Assembly: GCA_025358075.1 (NCBI GenBank)
Contig: JANYKU010000003.1
Coordinates: 1-64,000 of the forward strand
Direction: 5' to 3'
DNA from: Ilumatobacteraceae bacterium
GTDB lineage: Bacteria; Actinomycetota; Acidimicrobiia; Acidimicrobiales; Ilumatobacteraceae
Length of the DNA stretch: 64,000 nucleotides
Shown: positions 47,041 to 56,478 of the stretch, in pieces
Layout: each line of letters begins with the position of its first letter
Numbering within the stretch: the first letter of the stretch is position 1
Program-made: the position numbers and the translations under genes
The notes under the pieces: generated by a model
What the model saw: only the letters and a program-made list of their open reading frames with translations
What the model was told of the DNA's origin: nothing
Databases searched by the model: none

Positions 47041-47796
47041 TCAGCGCGGGCGTATGCGAAGCCCGGCCATTCCACCGTCGACGGCAATGGACGTTCCGGT
47101 TGTGGCACTCGCTGATGGTCCGGCGAGGTAGAGGACCGCTGCGGCGACCTCGTCGGCGGTCACGAGCCGGCCGGCCGGTTGACGAGCCTCCAGTGCGGTG
47201 CGCTCCGCCGTGGGGTCGTCGGCCTTGTCGAGGAGGCGTCCGATCCACGGTGTGTCGGTCGTGCCGGGGTTCACGCAGTTGACTCGGATGCCCTCGTGAA
47301 GATGATCTGCCGCCATAGCGAGCGTCAACGAGAGAACGGCACCTTTGCTGGCGCTGTAGAGAGCCCGTTCGGGCAACCCGGCCGTTGCTGCGATCGAGCA
47401 GGTGTTGACGATGGCGGCGTGCGAGGACTGGCGGAGGTGTGGCAGCGCCGACCGGACGACGCGCACCATTCCGAACACGTTGACGTCGAACACGCGGCGC
47501 CATTCATCGAGCGGGTTGGTCTCGACGGTGCCCTGCGCACCGATCCCCGCGTTGTTGATGACGATGTCGAGCCCGCCGAGACTCGTGGACGCAGCCGACA
47601 CGGCCGCGGCAACCGACTCGTCGTCGCTCACGTCGGCGACGAACCCAACTGCTGCGGCGGGCGCAGTGGATGGATCGAGGTCGAGCACGGCCACCGATGC
47701 GCCGCGGGCCAGTGCCCCGGACGCGATGGCGTGACCGATCCCGGACCCGCCTCCGGTGACGAGGACGCGCAGGCCGTTGAAGTCGTCGATGGTCAT
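47041..47796 (-). CDS. SDR family oxidoreductase (sugar dehydrogenase, L-fucose context)
   Basis: VLVTGGGSGIGHAIA, NNAGIGAQG, YSASK, NCVNPGTTDTPW. Confidence 0.9.
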   Translation of the reverse strand: MTIDDFNGLRVLVTGGGSGIGHAIASGALARGASVAVLDLDPSTAPAAAVGFVADVSDDESVAAAVSAASTSLGGLDIVINNAGIGAQGTVETNPLDEWRRVFDVNVFGMVRVVRSALPHLRQSSHAAIVNTCSIAATAGLPERALYSASKGAVLSLTLAMAADHLHEGIRVNCVNPGTTDTPWIGRLLDKADDPTAERTALEARQPAGRLVTADEVAAAVLYLAGPSASATTGTSIAVDGGMAGLRIRPR

Positions 47797-48653
47797 GATT
47801 GCTCCTCGTGAAGTGAATACACCGTTGTTGAATTGCCACCGAATACGGCGGCTTGCTCGTCGGGCGACAGCATCGATGTGAGACCCATGATCAAGGCGAC
47901 GACGCGGTCGTAGGTGGCTGCCACGGTGCACACCGGCCAATCGCTGCCGAACATCAGCCGCGACGGCCCGAAGGCGGCGAGGGCGTGGTCGACGTATGGG
48001 CGAAGTTGGTCGTCGGTCCACGTCGCCCAGTTGGCTTCGGTGACGAGCCCGGACAGTTTGGCGGTGACGTTTGGGCGGCGGGCGAGCTCGGCGATTCCAC
48101 CTGCCCAGGGTTCCCATTGATTTCGGGCAATGTTCGGCTTGGCGAGGTGGTCGATGACGAATGTTCCTTCGTCCACCGTCGAGACCGCTTCGATTGTGGC
48201 GTCGACCTGATGCGGCAGGATCAACAGGTCGTGCACGAGGTCGTGCGCGGCGACAGCACGAAGCCCGGCCACCACGTCGGGACGACTGAGCCAGTTCGGG
48301 TCGGTCTCGTATTGCACGAGGCTGCGCACGCCGACGAGCCAGCGCCCGCTGGCCCGGCTCTGCAGCCGATCGAGCCGCTCGCCGACGTCGGGTGCCGCGA
48401 CATCGACGTAGCCGACGACTCCGGCGATCAACGGTTCGAGCTCGGCGCGGTCGAGCAGTTCTTCGGTCTCGGTGATGTCGGCGACGGTCTGCACGACAAC
48501 GGTGCCATCGACGTCGTGACCGGCGAGCGCTGTGGTCAGCTCGGTGACGCCGAAGTTTCGTCGAAGGGGCGCCATCTCCGCCCCCACCATCCATGGCTGC
48601 GGGCGGGCAGCCAGATCCCAGAGATGGTGATGGGCATCGATGCGAAGCGTCAT
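47793..48653 (-). CDS. Amidohydrolase family, L-fuconolactonase-like
   Basis: [22 protein letters not shown]..., [20 protein letters not shown]. Confidence 0.88.
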   Translation of the reverse strand: MTLRIDAHHHLWDLAARPQPWMVGAEMAPLRRNFGVTELTTALAGHDVDGTVVVQTVADITETEELLDRAELEPLIAGVVGYVDVAAPDVGERLDRLQSRASGRWLVGVRSLVQYETDPNWLSRPDVVAGLRAVAAHDLVHDLLILPHQVDATIEAVSTVDEGTFVIDHLAKPNIARNQWEPWAGGIAELARRPNVTAKLSGLVTEANWATWTDDQLRPYVDHALAAFGPSRLMFGSDWPVCTVAATYDRVVALIMGLTSMLSPDEQAAVFGGNSTTVYSLHEEQS

Positions 48654-49960
48654 TGCGTTGTCGTGGGCCTCGCCCATGCGGGGCCATCCGGATAGCGGAA
48701 CTCGGCGATCGAGCTGTCGAGCATTCGCGCCCCGCCGCCCGGACCAGTTGGCGCCCGGTATCGGCCGCCGGTCACACACACCGGATCGGTGAAGTGTTCG
48801 TGGAGATGGTCCACGTACTCGATCCATCGGTCATTGGTCGTGCCGGTGATCGCGACGAAGTCGAACATCGCCAGGTGCTGCACCATCTCGCACAGACCGA
48901 CGCCGCCGGCATGCGGACAGACCGGGATGCCGAACTTTGCGGCCAGCAACAAGATCGCGAGGTTCTCGTTGACCCCGCCGACACGGCACGCGTCGATCTG
49001 CAAGACGTCGATCGCGCGGGCCTGCAGCATCTGCTTGAAGATCACCCGATTCTGCACGTGTTCGCCCGTCGCGATCAGCGTCGGCCGGACGGCAGCGCGG
49101 ATCGTCGCGTGGCCGAGGATGTCGTCGGGCGATGTCGGCTCCTCGATCCAGTACGGCGCGAACGGGGCGAGTTGTGCCATCCATTCGATTGCCCCGTTGA
49201 CCCCCCACCGTTGGTTGGCGTCGACGGCGATCCGCGCACTTTCGCCGGCCGCATCGCGGGCCACCTTCATACGGCGAACATCGGAATTGATGTCAGCGCC
49301 GACCTTGAGCTTCAACATGGTGAAGCCGTCGGCGACTGACTGGCCAACGAGGCGGGCAACCTTGTCGTCGTCGTAGCCGAGCCAACCGGCAGAGGTCGTG
49401 TACGCGGGAAGGCCGTCGGCTTCGAGTGCTGCGATACGCGCCGGCTTCCCGCCCTGCATTTCACTGAGGATCGCCAGGGCGTCGGCCGGAGTGACGGCGT
49501 CGTCGATGTAGGTGAAGTCGATCTGGTGGACGATCTCTTCGGGAGTGAGCGACGCAAGCAGGCGCCACAGCGGTACCCCTTCGATCCGGCAGCGCAGGTC
49601 CCACACGGCATTCACCACGGCTCCGATCGCCATGTGCATCACGCCCTTCTCGGGGCCGAGCCAGCGGAGCTGACCGTCCCAGGTCAACTCCCGTGCGAAC
49701 GCACCGATGTCCGCGAGCAACTGGCTGACATCGCGGCCGACGATGTACGACGCCAGTGTGCGGACCGCTGCGCAGGCGACGTCGTTGCCGCGTCCGGTGG
49801 TGAAGAGCAGCGAGTAACCGGCGATGTCGGAGTCGTCGAGGGTCAGCACCACATACGCGGCCGAGTAGTCGGGCTCTGGGTTCATCGCGTCCGACCCGTC
49901 CAAGCCGAGCGAGGTCGGGAACCGAACGTCGATGACGTCGAGCGCGCTGATGCGGGTCAT
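48650..49960 (-). CDS. L-fuconate dehydratase-like enolase-superfamily protein
   Basis: [109 protein letters not shown]. Confidence 0.93.
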   Translation of the reverse strand: MTRISALDVIDVRFPTSLGLDGSDAMNPEPDYSAAYVVLTLDDSDIAGYSLLFTTGRGNDVACAAVRTLASYIVGRDVSQLLADIGAFARELTWDGQLRWLGPEKGVMHMAIGAVVNAVWDLRCRIEGVPLWRLLASLTPEEIVHQIDFTYIDDAVTPADALAILSEMQGGKPARIAALEADGLPAYTTSAGWLGYDDDKVARLVGQSVADGFTMLKLKVGADINSDVRRMKVARDAAGESARIAVDANQRWGVNGAIEWMAQLAPFAPYWIEEPTSPDDILGHATIRAAVRPTLIATGEHVQNRVIFKQMLQARAIDVLQIDACRVGGVNENLAILLLAAKFGIPVCPHAGGVGLCEMVQHLAMFDFVAITGTTNDRWIEYVDHLHEHFTDPVCVTGGRYRAPTGPGGGARMLDSSIAEFRYPDGPAWARPTTTQ

Positions 49961-50035
49961 TGGAGTCCTTGATAGTCGATGGTGGGGTAGGGGCCCTGGC
50001 GGACGGCCGGTCGGGCCGTCCGCCAGGAAATCCGA

Positions 50036-51094
50036 TCAGCCACCGAAGTCGGCGGCGTTGTCCTTCGTGACCATCGCGGTTCCGGTGTCGATGTTGGCTT
50101 GCACGGTCTTGCCGCTGATCGCGTCGAGCGCCGCCTGAGCCCCCATCGAGCCCATCTTCGCCGGGAACTGAGCCACTGATCCGAGCTCGGTGCCGGCAAC
50201 GATTGCCTTGACCTCATCTAGCCCGGCGTCGAAGCCGATGGCCTTGGTTGCCTTGCCCGCGCTCTTGATCGACTCGAGGGCGCCGAGGATGGGCGGGCCG
50301 CATGCGCCGTAGATCAGGGTGACGTCGGGGTGCGCCGTGAGGATGTCTTGGGCGGCGTCGTGGCCCTTGGTCTGATCGCAGTCGGTCGGTAGCGATGCGA
50401 CGATCTGGAAGCCGTTGCCGAGGCCCTGCTTGAAGCCGTCGACGCGTTGCTGGAGCGACGGCGCACCGGCGACGCCCTCGAGGATGGCAACCGTGTCACC
50501 CGCCTTCAACTGGCCGGCGACGTACTTGCCGGCCAGCACACCGCCGGCGAGGTTGTCGGTTGCAACGAGGGCCGTCTTGCCGGCCCATCCGGGAATGTCG
50601 TTGTCGACCAGGATCACCTTGATGCCGCCGTCCACGGCCTTCTGCAGCGCGTCTTGCACGTTGGGGCTCGTCGGTGTGATCACGATGGCCTTCACACCTT
50701 GCGTGATCATCGACTCGATGGCGTTGATCTCGCCCTCGTCGTCGGTGCCGCTCGTCCCTTGGCCGAAGATGATTTCGACGTCGCCGTGATCCTTGTTCCA
50801 CGTCTTCGCCGCATCGACCATCGTGCTGTAGAAGTCGACCGGGAACTTGGTGATGAAGCCGATCTTGGTGGTTCCCCCGGAGCCGGCGGTGTCGGCCGGC
50901 GCGGCGGTCGTCGCCGCTGGTGCTGCCGTGGTCGGCGTTGCCGCGGTCGTGGCCGCGGGCGCGGCGGCGGTGGTTGCAGCCGGTGCGGGTGCTGCCGTCG
51001 TCGTACTGGCCTTACTGCTGGATGAGCAGGCCGCTGCGCCCGCTCCCAACGTGAGGACCAGTAACGGGGCAAAGAGGTACCTACGTAGTGTCAT
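50036..51094 (-). CDS. Sugar ABC transporter substrate-binding lipoprotein (RbsB-like)
   Basis: lipobox GAGAAACSSSS, Ala/Thr/Pro linker, KIGFITKFPVDFYSTMVDAAKTW..., IVITPTSPNVQDALQKAVDGGIKVILVDNDIPG. Confidence 0.93.
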   Translation of the reverse strand: MTLRRYLFAPLLVLTLGAGAAACSSSSKASTTTAAPAPAATTAAAPAATTAATPTTAAPAATTAAPADTAGSGGTTKIGFITKFPVDFYSTMVDAAKTWNKDHGDVEIIFGQGTSGTDDEGEINAIESMITQGVKAIVITPTSPNVQDALQKAVDGGIKVILVDNDIPGWAGKTALVATDNLAGGVLAGKYVAGQLKAGDTVAILEGVAGAPSLQQRVDGFKQGLGNGFQIVASLPTDCDQTKGHDAAQDILTAHPDVTLIYGACGPPILGALESIKSAGKATKAIGFDAGLDEVKAIVAGTELGSVAQFPAKMGSMGAQAALDAISGKTVQANIDTGTAMVTKDNAADFGG

Positions 51095-51138
51095 TTTTTC
51101 TCCTTGTGGTGGCGGCGGTGTGCCGTAGGCGTTCGCGA

Positions 51139-51942
51139 TCAGACCGGTGGTCCGGGCGACGTCGTTCTATTGGTGTTGGTGGAATCGGCAGGTTCAGCAG
51201 CGGTACCGACGATCAGCGCGACGATCCTCTGCTGGCTCTCTGGGCTTGGAACTTCTTCGCCGACCGCTCGGCCGCGTCGCATGACGATGGCCCGGTCGGC
51301 AACTTCGGTCACGTGATCCATGGCGTGTGAGATCACGATGACAGCGTGGCCCTCGGCCCGCAGGCGGAGGATGAGATCGAGCACTCGCCGTGATTCGCGC
51401 AGTCCGAGCGCGGCGGTGGGCTCGTCGAGGATGACGACTTTTGACGCGAACGCAGCGGCACGTGCGACAGCAATTACTTGCCGTTGCCCACCCGACATGA
51501 GACCGACCGCGGCCGCACGGTCGGGAAGTGATACCTGCAGTCGCTCCAGCACGTCGACGGTCGCGTCCGCCATCGATCGTCGACGCATGACGCGAAGCGG
51601 GCGTGGCAGCCATGCCGGTCCGGATTGCTCGCGGCCGGCGAAGAAGTTCGCCGACGGACCAAGGTTGTCGAACAAGGCGAGGTCTTGATACACGGTCTCG
51701 ATTCCGTGGGCCTGTGCGGCTGCCGGCGAGGTGATGTTGGCGGGTTGGCCGTCGATCTCGATCGTGCCCGAGTCGAGCCGATGTACCCCGCTGATGCACT
51801 TGATGAGCGTCGATTTCCCGGCACCGTTGTCACCGAGCACCGCGACGACCTCGCCGTGCTGCACTTCGAGATCGACCCCATCGAGTGCGAGGACGGCGCC
51901 GAATCGCTTCGTCGCGCCACGGACTGCGAGCGCGGCGGTCAC
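51139..51942 (-). CDS. Sugar ABC transporter ATP-binding protein
   Basis: VTAALAVRGATKRFGAVLALDGVDLEVQHGEVVAVLGDNGAGKSTLIKCISG; MSGGQRQVIAVARA; VILDEPTAALG; GTG start inside ORF 51139..53184. Confidence 0.93.
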   Translation of the reverse strand: MTAALAVRGATKRFGAVLALDGVDLEVQHGEVVAVLGDNGAGKSTLIKCISGVHRLDSGTIEIDGQPANITSPAAAQAHGIETVYQDLALFDNLGPSANFFAGREQSGPAWLPRPLRVMRRRSMADATVDVLERLQVSLPDRAAAVGLMSGGQRQVIAVARAAAFASKVVILDEPTAALGLRESRRVLDLILRLRAEGHAVIVISHAMDHVTEVADRAIVMRRGRAVGEEVPSPESQQRIVALIVGTAAEPADSTNTNRTTSPGPPV

Positions 51943-53054
51943 GACAGGGCCGCCTGCAACACTCGGAAGCGGTCCTCGAGCTTGGCTCGGACGACGTCGG
52001 ATTCGACGGCGAGCACGATCACGACTCCGATGACGATCGGCTGGAGGAACGCCCCGACGTTGAGCAGGTTCATGCCATTGCGGATCACGCTGATCATCAA
52101 TGCGCCGACGAGCGCATTGGCCACGGTGCCGCGGCCGCCGAGAAAGCTGGCACCACCGATGATCACCGCGGCGATCGAGTCGAGCTCGGCGAGGTTGCCC
52201 GAGGTCGGCGAGCCGGCGTTGAGCCGACCCGACGTGATGATTGCGGCGACCCCGGCCAGCACGCCACACATGACGTAGACCGAGATGAGCACCGACTTCA
52301 CGGGAATGCCAGTTCGGCGTGCTGCCTCGGGGTTGCCACCGGTCGCATAGATCCAGCGGCCCTACACGACTCGTGACAACACCGCGGCGACCACCAGCCC
52401 GATGCCGAGCACCAAGAATGCCGAATACGGCACCCAGTGGAACGAGCTGTTTCCCAGGGTGCGAACGATGCCGGGCACGCCGCGCTTGGGCCTGCCACCG
52501 GAGAACTGCAGGGCGAGTCCCCGGGCGATGCTGAGCGTGGCCAGCGTGATGATGAACGGATGGGGGAGTCGTCCCCACACGTAGACCGCGCCGTTCACGA
52601 ACCCGACGGCGGCACCGGTGGCGATCATCACGAGGATGACGACCCAACCGGAACTGCCGTGTGCGTAGGCCATCGCCCCGAGTACCGAGGCCAGCGCCAG
52701 CGTCGAGCCGACAGACAGGTCGATGCCTCGGGTGAGGATCACCAGCAGCTGGCCGATCGCCAGTACGGCGATCGCCGCGGTCTGTGACAATAAGTTGCCG
52801 GCGTTGCCCGTGGTGAGAAAGACGGGCGACAGCAACGTCATGGCGATGATCAGGCCGGCAAGGATCAACACCGGACCGAGCCGGATGACACCGAGCGCAA
52901 GGCGGAGCAACCGGTAGTTGCGTCGTTGCTGGTCGTCGGACGGGTCGGGAGATGTCAAGGATGCAATGGGCGCTGCTTCGGGAGCCGCATCGTGTGATCC
53001 GGTGGGCACGGCCTGGCCGCCGACGCTCGCCAAGTTGGACGCCAAGTTGGTCAT
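51939..53054 (-). pseudogene. Sugar ABC transporter permease (RbsC-like) interrupted by in-frame TAG
   Basis: ORF 52362..53054 part ends ...AAVLSRVV*; the same frame resumes GRWIYATGGNPEAARRTGIPVKSVLISVYVMCGVLAGVAAIITSGRLNAGSP... to 51939; stop codon at 52362-52364. Confidence 0.88.
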
Positions 53055-53123
53055 CGCGGTGTTCCCCCCGGTACCGTTCCCCACTGTCGCCGGCTGGCGA
53101 CTCGGGGTAGAGTACGCCGACAA

Positions 53124-53134
53124 ACATCTGATGT
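53124..53134. promoter_or_regulatory. Candidate GntR/FadR operator, site 1
   Basis: ACATC-T-GATGT perfect palindrome between permease and gntR. Confidence 0.6.
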
Positions 53135-53174
53135 CTAGTGGTAATTCGAGAACTCGTTGGGGAGGGTGGATTCG

Positions 53175-53858
53175 ATGGCTGCACCGCTGACCGAAGCCGC
53201 CATCGAGCGGGTCCGCCACCTCATCTCCATCGGCGACCTGGTACCCGGCCAGCGGCTGCCGCCCGAAGCGGAGCTCGCCGAGTCGCTCGGCACTAGTCGC
53301 AGCACCGTCCGTGAGGCGGTCCGCGCCCTAGTCACCGCCCGTGTCCTCGACGTCCGCCGGGGTGATGGCACCTTTGTCACCAGCCTCCGACCCGAACTGC
53401 TGTTGGCGGGCATCGGCGCCGCCGCCGACCTGCTGCAACACGGCTTCACGCTGGAGCTCGTGCAGGTCCGCCGCATCCTCGAACCGGCCGCCACCGCACT
53501 GGCGGCGACCCGCATCACCGATGCCGAGCTCGACGACCTGGAACGCTGCTTACATCAGATGTCTATCGCACCCGGTCACAACGAGTTGGTGGAGTTCGAC
53601 GAGCAGTTCCACCACATCGTCGCCAGTGCAGCCGGCAACGCCACCTTGGCATCGATGCTGCTCGGGGTTTCCAGCCGCACCACCCGCGGGCGCGCCTGGC
53701 GAGGCGTGATCGAGTCCGGGGCCATCGAGCGCACGATCTCCGAACACGCAGGCATCCTGTCTGCCTTACGCGCCCGCGACCCGTTGCTGGCAGAGGCAGC
53801 AGCACTGCTGCACGTCTCCACCACTGAGGCCTGGTTCAGGAGCGTGCTGGAAGTCTGA
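53175..53858 (+). CDS. FadR/GntR-family transcriptional regulator
   Basis: IGDLVPGQRLPPEAELAESLGTSRSTVREAVRALVTARVLDVRRGDGTFVTS; FCD-type C-terminal domain. Confidence 0.94.
   Translation: MAAPLTEAAIERVRHLISIGDLVPGQRLPPEAELAESLGTSRSTVREAVRALVTARVLDVRRGDGTFVTSLRPELLLAGIGAAADLLQHGFTLELVQVRRILEPAATALAATRITDAELDDLERCLHQMSIAPGHNELVEFDEQFHHIVASAAGNATLASMLLGVSSRTTRGRAWRGVIESGAIERTISEHAGILSALRARDPLLAEAAALLHVSTTEAWFRSVLEV
53552..53562. promoter_or_regulatory. Candidate GntR/FadR operator, site 2 (intragenic)
   Basis: ACATC-A-GATGT, same core and same TCTA-side extension as site 1. Confidence 0.4.
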
Positions 53859-53864
53859 GTCGCC

Positions 53865-54128
53865 TCATCTCCCGTTCCGGACGGGCGTGATCTCGACGGC
53901 AACCATGGTGGGGTTGATCGTGGTGCACGCAGTCGACTGGCGGCGTCGCCGTCGCACGAGAATGAGGAGGACGATGGCTGCAGCGGCGAGTCCGACCGTG
54001 CCGAACAAGGCGATACCGGCAAGCAGGCCGAGCGCGCCGAGGAAGCCGATGATCGGGCCGGCGCAGCACGCCGCGCACGCCACCGCGCCGACCCCGACGG
54101 TTGCTGCGTTCTCTTTCTTGGAGCTCAT
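53865..54128 (-). CDS. Small Cys-containing membrane protein
   Basis: 87 aa; GVGAVACAACCAGPIIGFLGALGLLAGIALFG; ATGA overlap with MerR gene. Confidence 0.75.
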   Translation of the reverse strand: MSSKKENAATVGVGAVACAACCAGPIIGFLGALGLLAGIALFGTVGLAAAAIVLLILVRRRRRQSTACTTINPTMVAVEITPVRNGR

Positions 54129-54892
54129 GCCGGCACCCCGAACAGAGTGTTCACGACGTCGAGTGCCTCCTGCGGCGAGCGGACTTCGAGTGCGACGCCG
54201 CGGGTGTCGACGGTGATGGCGAAACTGAAGAACTGACAGCAGTCCTGTTCAGCGGCGGTGAGCCCGATGAGCTCGTCGAGCGGCGTCGCCGCGCCGAACG
54301 TGACGCGCACACCGTCGTCGATCTGCTCGCGATGGACGACGTGGTGGAGCAGGGCCCGCCAGTTGTCGAGTCGCCCGCGCATCGACGCGGATGCGAGCGT
54401 GCAGGCAATCGGTACAGGTTCGTTTGTGGCCGACTTCCTGACGAGCGACACCGATTGTGATTGCGACGGTGTGTCGGCGGTGGGATCCGTGACGCAGCCG
54501 CATCGTTCGTCGCATGGGCCATCGGGTCGGTGCAGTTCGAGGGTGTTCGCCGCCTGTTGCAGTTCGCTGCTCAGGGTCATCAGCTCGACGATCTGCTGCT
54601 GCGCGCCGACGATCTTGTCGGCGACGACGGCGCGCAGCCGATCTTGCACCGGGCCGCATTGACCGCCGTCCCAGGCGAGTGTGAGATCGGCGATCTCGTC
54701 GAGCGTGCAGCCGAGTTGCTTGGCGCGGGCGATGAACGCCAGACGATCGAGCGTGCGGTCGTCGTACAGGCGGTAGCCGGCGGGGGTCCGGGTCGACTCG
54801 GGAAGCAGACCGATGCCCTCGTAGTAGCGCAGGGTCGCCGCCGTGAACCCGCTGCGCTCGGCGATGTCTTTGATCTTGTAGGCGGTGGTCAC
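54125..54892 (-). CDS. MerR-family regulator with extra C-terminal domain
   Basis: YKIKDIAERSGFTAATLRYYEGIGLLPESTRTPAGYRLYDDRTLDRLAFIARAKQLGCTLDEIADL; Cys cluster PCDERCGC; additional C-terminal region to 255 aa. Confidence 0.93.
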   Translation of the reverse strand: MTTAYKIKDIAERSGFTAATLRYYEGIGLLPESTRTPAGYRLYDDRTLDRLAFIARAKQLGCTLDEIADLTLAWDGGQCGPVQDRLRAVVADKIVGAQQQIVELMTLSSELQQAANTLELHRPDGPCDERCGCVTDPTADTPSQSQSVSLVRKSATNEPVPIACTLASASMRGRLDNWRALLHHVVHREQIDDGVRVTFGAATPLDELIGLTAAEQDCCQFFSFAITVDTRGVALEVRSPQEALDVVNTLFGVPA

Positions 54893-54905
54893 TCGCCCAG
54901 GCTAA

Positions 54906-54927
54906 ACCTTCAAGTCCACCTGAAGGT
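54906..54927. promoter_or_regulatory. MerR-type operator/promoter dyad
   Basis: accttca-agtccacc-tgaaggt perfect 7-8-7 dyad, with TTGACC-like -35 on the − strand at 54925-54930. Confidence 0.7.
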
Positions 54928-54982
54928 CAAGCGGTTTCTGTCACGACGTGCCAGGAGAGCTCGGCGCCACCCCGCTCTGGTT

Positions 54983-55336
54983 TCAGGAGCGACCGCCGGT
55001 GCGCACGTATTCACCGGCAATCCACAGACCGATGAACGACGCCATGAACAACGCCAGAAATGACTGGTGCTGAGTCGCCAAAGCGCCAACACCAAATACC
55101 AAGAACACAACGCCGCCGAGCGCCGCAGCCCACTGATGGCTGATTCGGATGGGGCCACCGATCACACGACTCGCAAGGCCCAGCACCAAGCCGAGCGCGG
55201 TGAGGTCTCGAACGTCGTCAATGATGGGCAGCCTGCCGACGGCGAGGTAGACGACGTAGAAGAAGATCGTGATATCGACCAGACATGTAGCAACGGCGTT
55301 CTTGGTGAAATACCTCATCGCGGCCCCTGTACCCAA
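54983..55336 (-). CDS. Small membrane protein, four predicted TM segments
   Basis: 117 aa MRYFTKNAVATCLVDITIFFYVVYLAVGRLP... Confidence 0.7.
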   Translation of the reverse strand: MGTGAAMRYFTKNAVATCLVDITIFFYVVYLAVGRLPIIDDVRDLTALGLVLGLASRVIGGPIRISHQWAAALGGVVFLVFGVGALATQHQSFLALFMASFIGLWIAGEYVRTGGRS

Positions 55337-55401
55337 GTTTGCACCCGGTCAGCCTTCTCCAGAGGGATGGGTAGAAAAAGAGGCAAAGGTCCTGAACAGG
55401 A

Positions 55402-56478
55402 CTACGGGAGGATCAGGTGCATGTCGCCGAACTCGTGCCAGAGATACCCCTCCTGCAGGCTCGCTGCGTACGAGGCTTCCAGCGGCGGGCGACCGGCGAC
55501 GGCTTCGAGCATCAGTAGGTGCGAGGCCTCCGGCTCGTGCCATCCCGTCAACAATCCGTCGACGACGCGCACGCCGCGCTGCGGCGTGATGACGAGGTCG
55601 GTCCAGCCGTCGACCGGGCGCACGACACCGTCATCCCCACCCGCCGTCTCGAGGGCGCGCACGACGGTCGTGCCGACCGCGATCACACGCCCACCCTCGC
55701 GCCGGGTCTCATTGACCCGCGTCGCCGTAGTTGACGAAACGCGCAGTCGCTCGGGATAGGGAAGCTCCGTCGACTCGAGCGATGCCACACCGGTGTGCAA
55801 CACGAGCGGCGATACGCCGATGCCCTTCGCTACCAAGCGCGTGATCACCTCGGCGGTGAATGGACGACCAGCGCTCGGCATCTCTGCGCTGCCGGGCTCG
55901 GTCGCGTAGACGTTCTGGTACGCGGCGATCGGCCACGGTCGGTCGACGTAGCTGTACCTGATCGGTTGGCCGTGCACCGCCAGCCATGTGAACACCGGCT
56001 GAGGTAGTTGCAGCTGGGCGACCCATAGGCGGTTGCTCCCCAGGTACGGGGCGTCGACGATGACGCGGGCGTCGGCTGCGAGGCACAGATGAGTCGGGAC
56101 CGGACCGTCCCACCGTCGCGTGGTTCGACCGTCGATGCGCCGTGGCTCCACCACCCAACGGCCGTCATCGAGCCGGGTCGAGAGGTGGAGGACGAGCTTG
56201 CTTCCGCCGTCATCCCACGCGGTCAGCGCCGCGGGCACGACGGCCGACGTGTTGACGACCACGAGGTCTCCGGCTCGGAGAAACGTGGGAAGCATGCCGA
56301 AGGTGGTGTGCTGCAGGCGTCCGTTGGAGCGCTCGGCGACGAGCATCCTCACTGCGTCGCGCGTGAGTCCTCGCGCTTCCGGCGGTTCGGCGGCCTCGAG
56401 GCGAGGCGGAAGATCGAACGAGAGCCGACCCGAGGATCCGCCAATGTCCGCGTTCGGCGTGATCGTGACCGCACTCAC
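55402..56478 (-). CDS. QueA-like S-adenosylmethionine:tRNA ribosyltransferase-isomerase family protein
   Basis: LSFDLPPRLEAAEPPEARGLTRDAVRMLV, FLRAGDLVVVNTSAVVPA, PSAGRPFTAEVI, LVLHTGVASLE, VGTTVVRALETA. Confidence 0.88.
   Translation of the reverse strand: MSAVTITPNADIGGSSGRLSFDLPPRLEAAEPPEARGLTRDAVRMLVAERSNGRLQHTTFGMLPTFLRAGDLVVVNTSAVVPAALTAWDDGGSKLVLHLSTRLDDGRWVVEPRRIDGRTTRRWDGPVPTHLCLAADARVIVDAPYLGSNRLWVAQLQLPQPVFTWLAVHGQPIRYSYVDRPWPIAAYQNVYATEPGSAEMPSAGRPFTAEVITRLVAKGIGVSPLVLHTGVASLESTELPYPERLRVSSTTATRVNETRREGGRVIAVGTTVVRALETAGGDDGVVRPVDGWTDLVITPQRGVRVVDGLLTGWHEPEASHLLMLEAVAGRPPLEASYAASLQEGYLWHEFGDMHLILP

Noticed and set aside
50880-51030. Repetitive GC-rich tract in the substrate-binding protein, considered as a tandem repeat or microsatellite
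   Set aside because: It encodes an Ala/Thr/Pro linker just after the lipobox cysteine; ordinary for lipoproteins of these bacteria.
51943-53184. 414-residue N-terminal extension of the ABC ATPase ORF
   Set aside because: It is the permease gene read in the wrong frame; the ATPase starts at GTG 51942.
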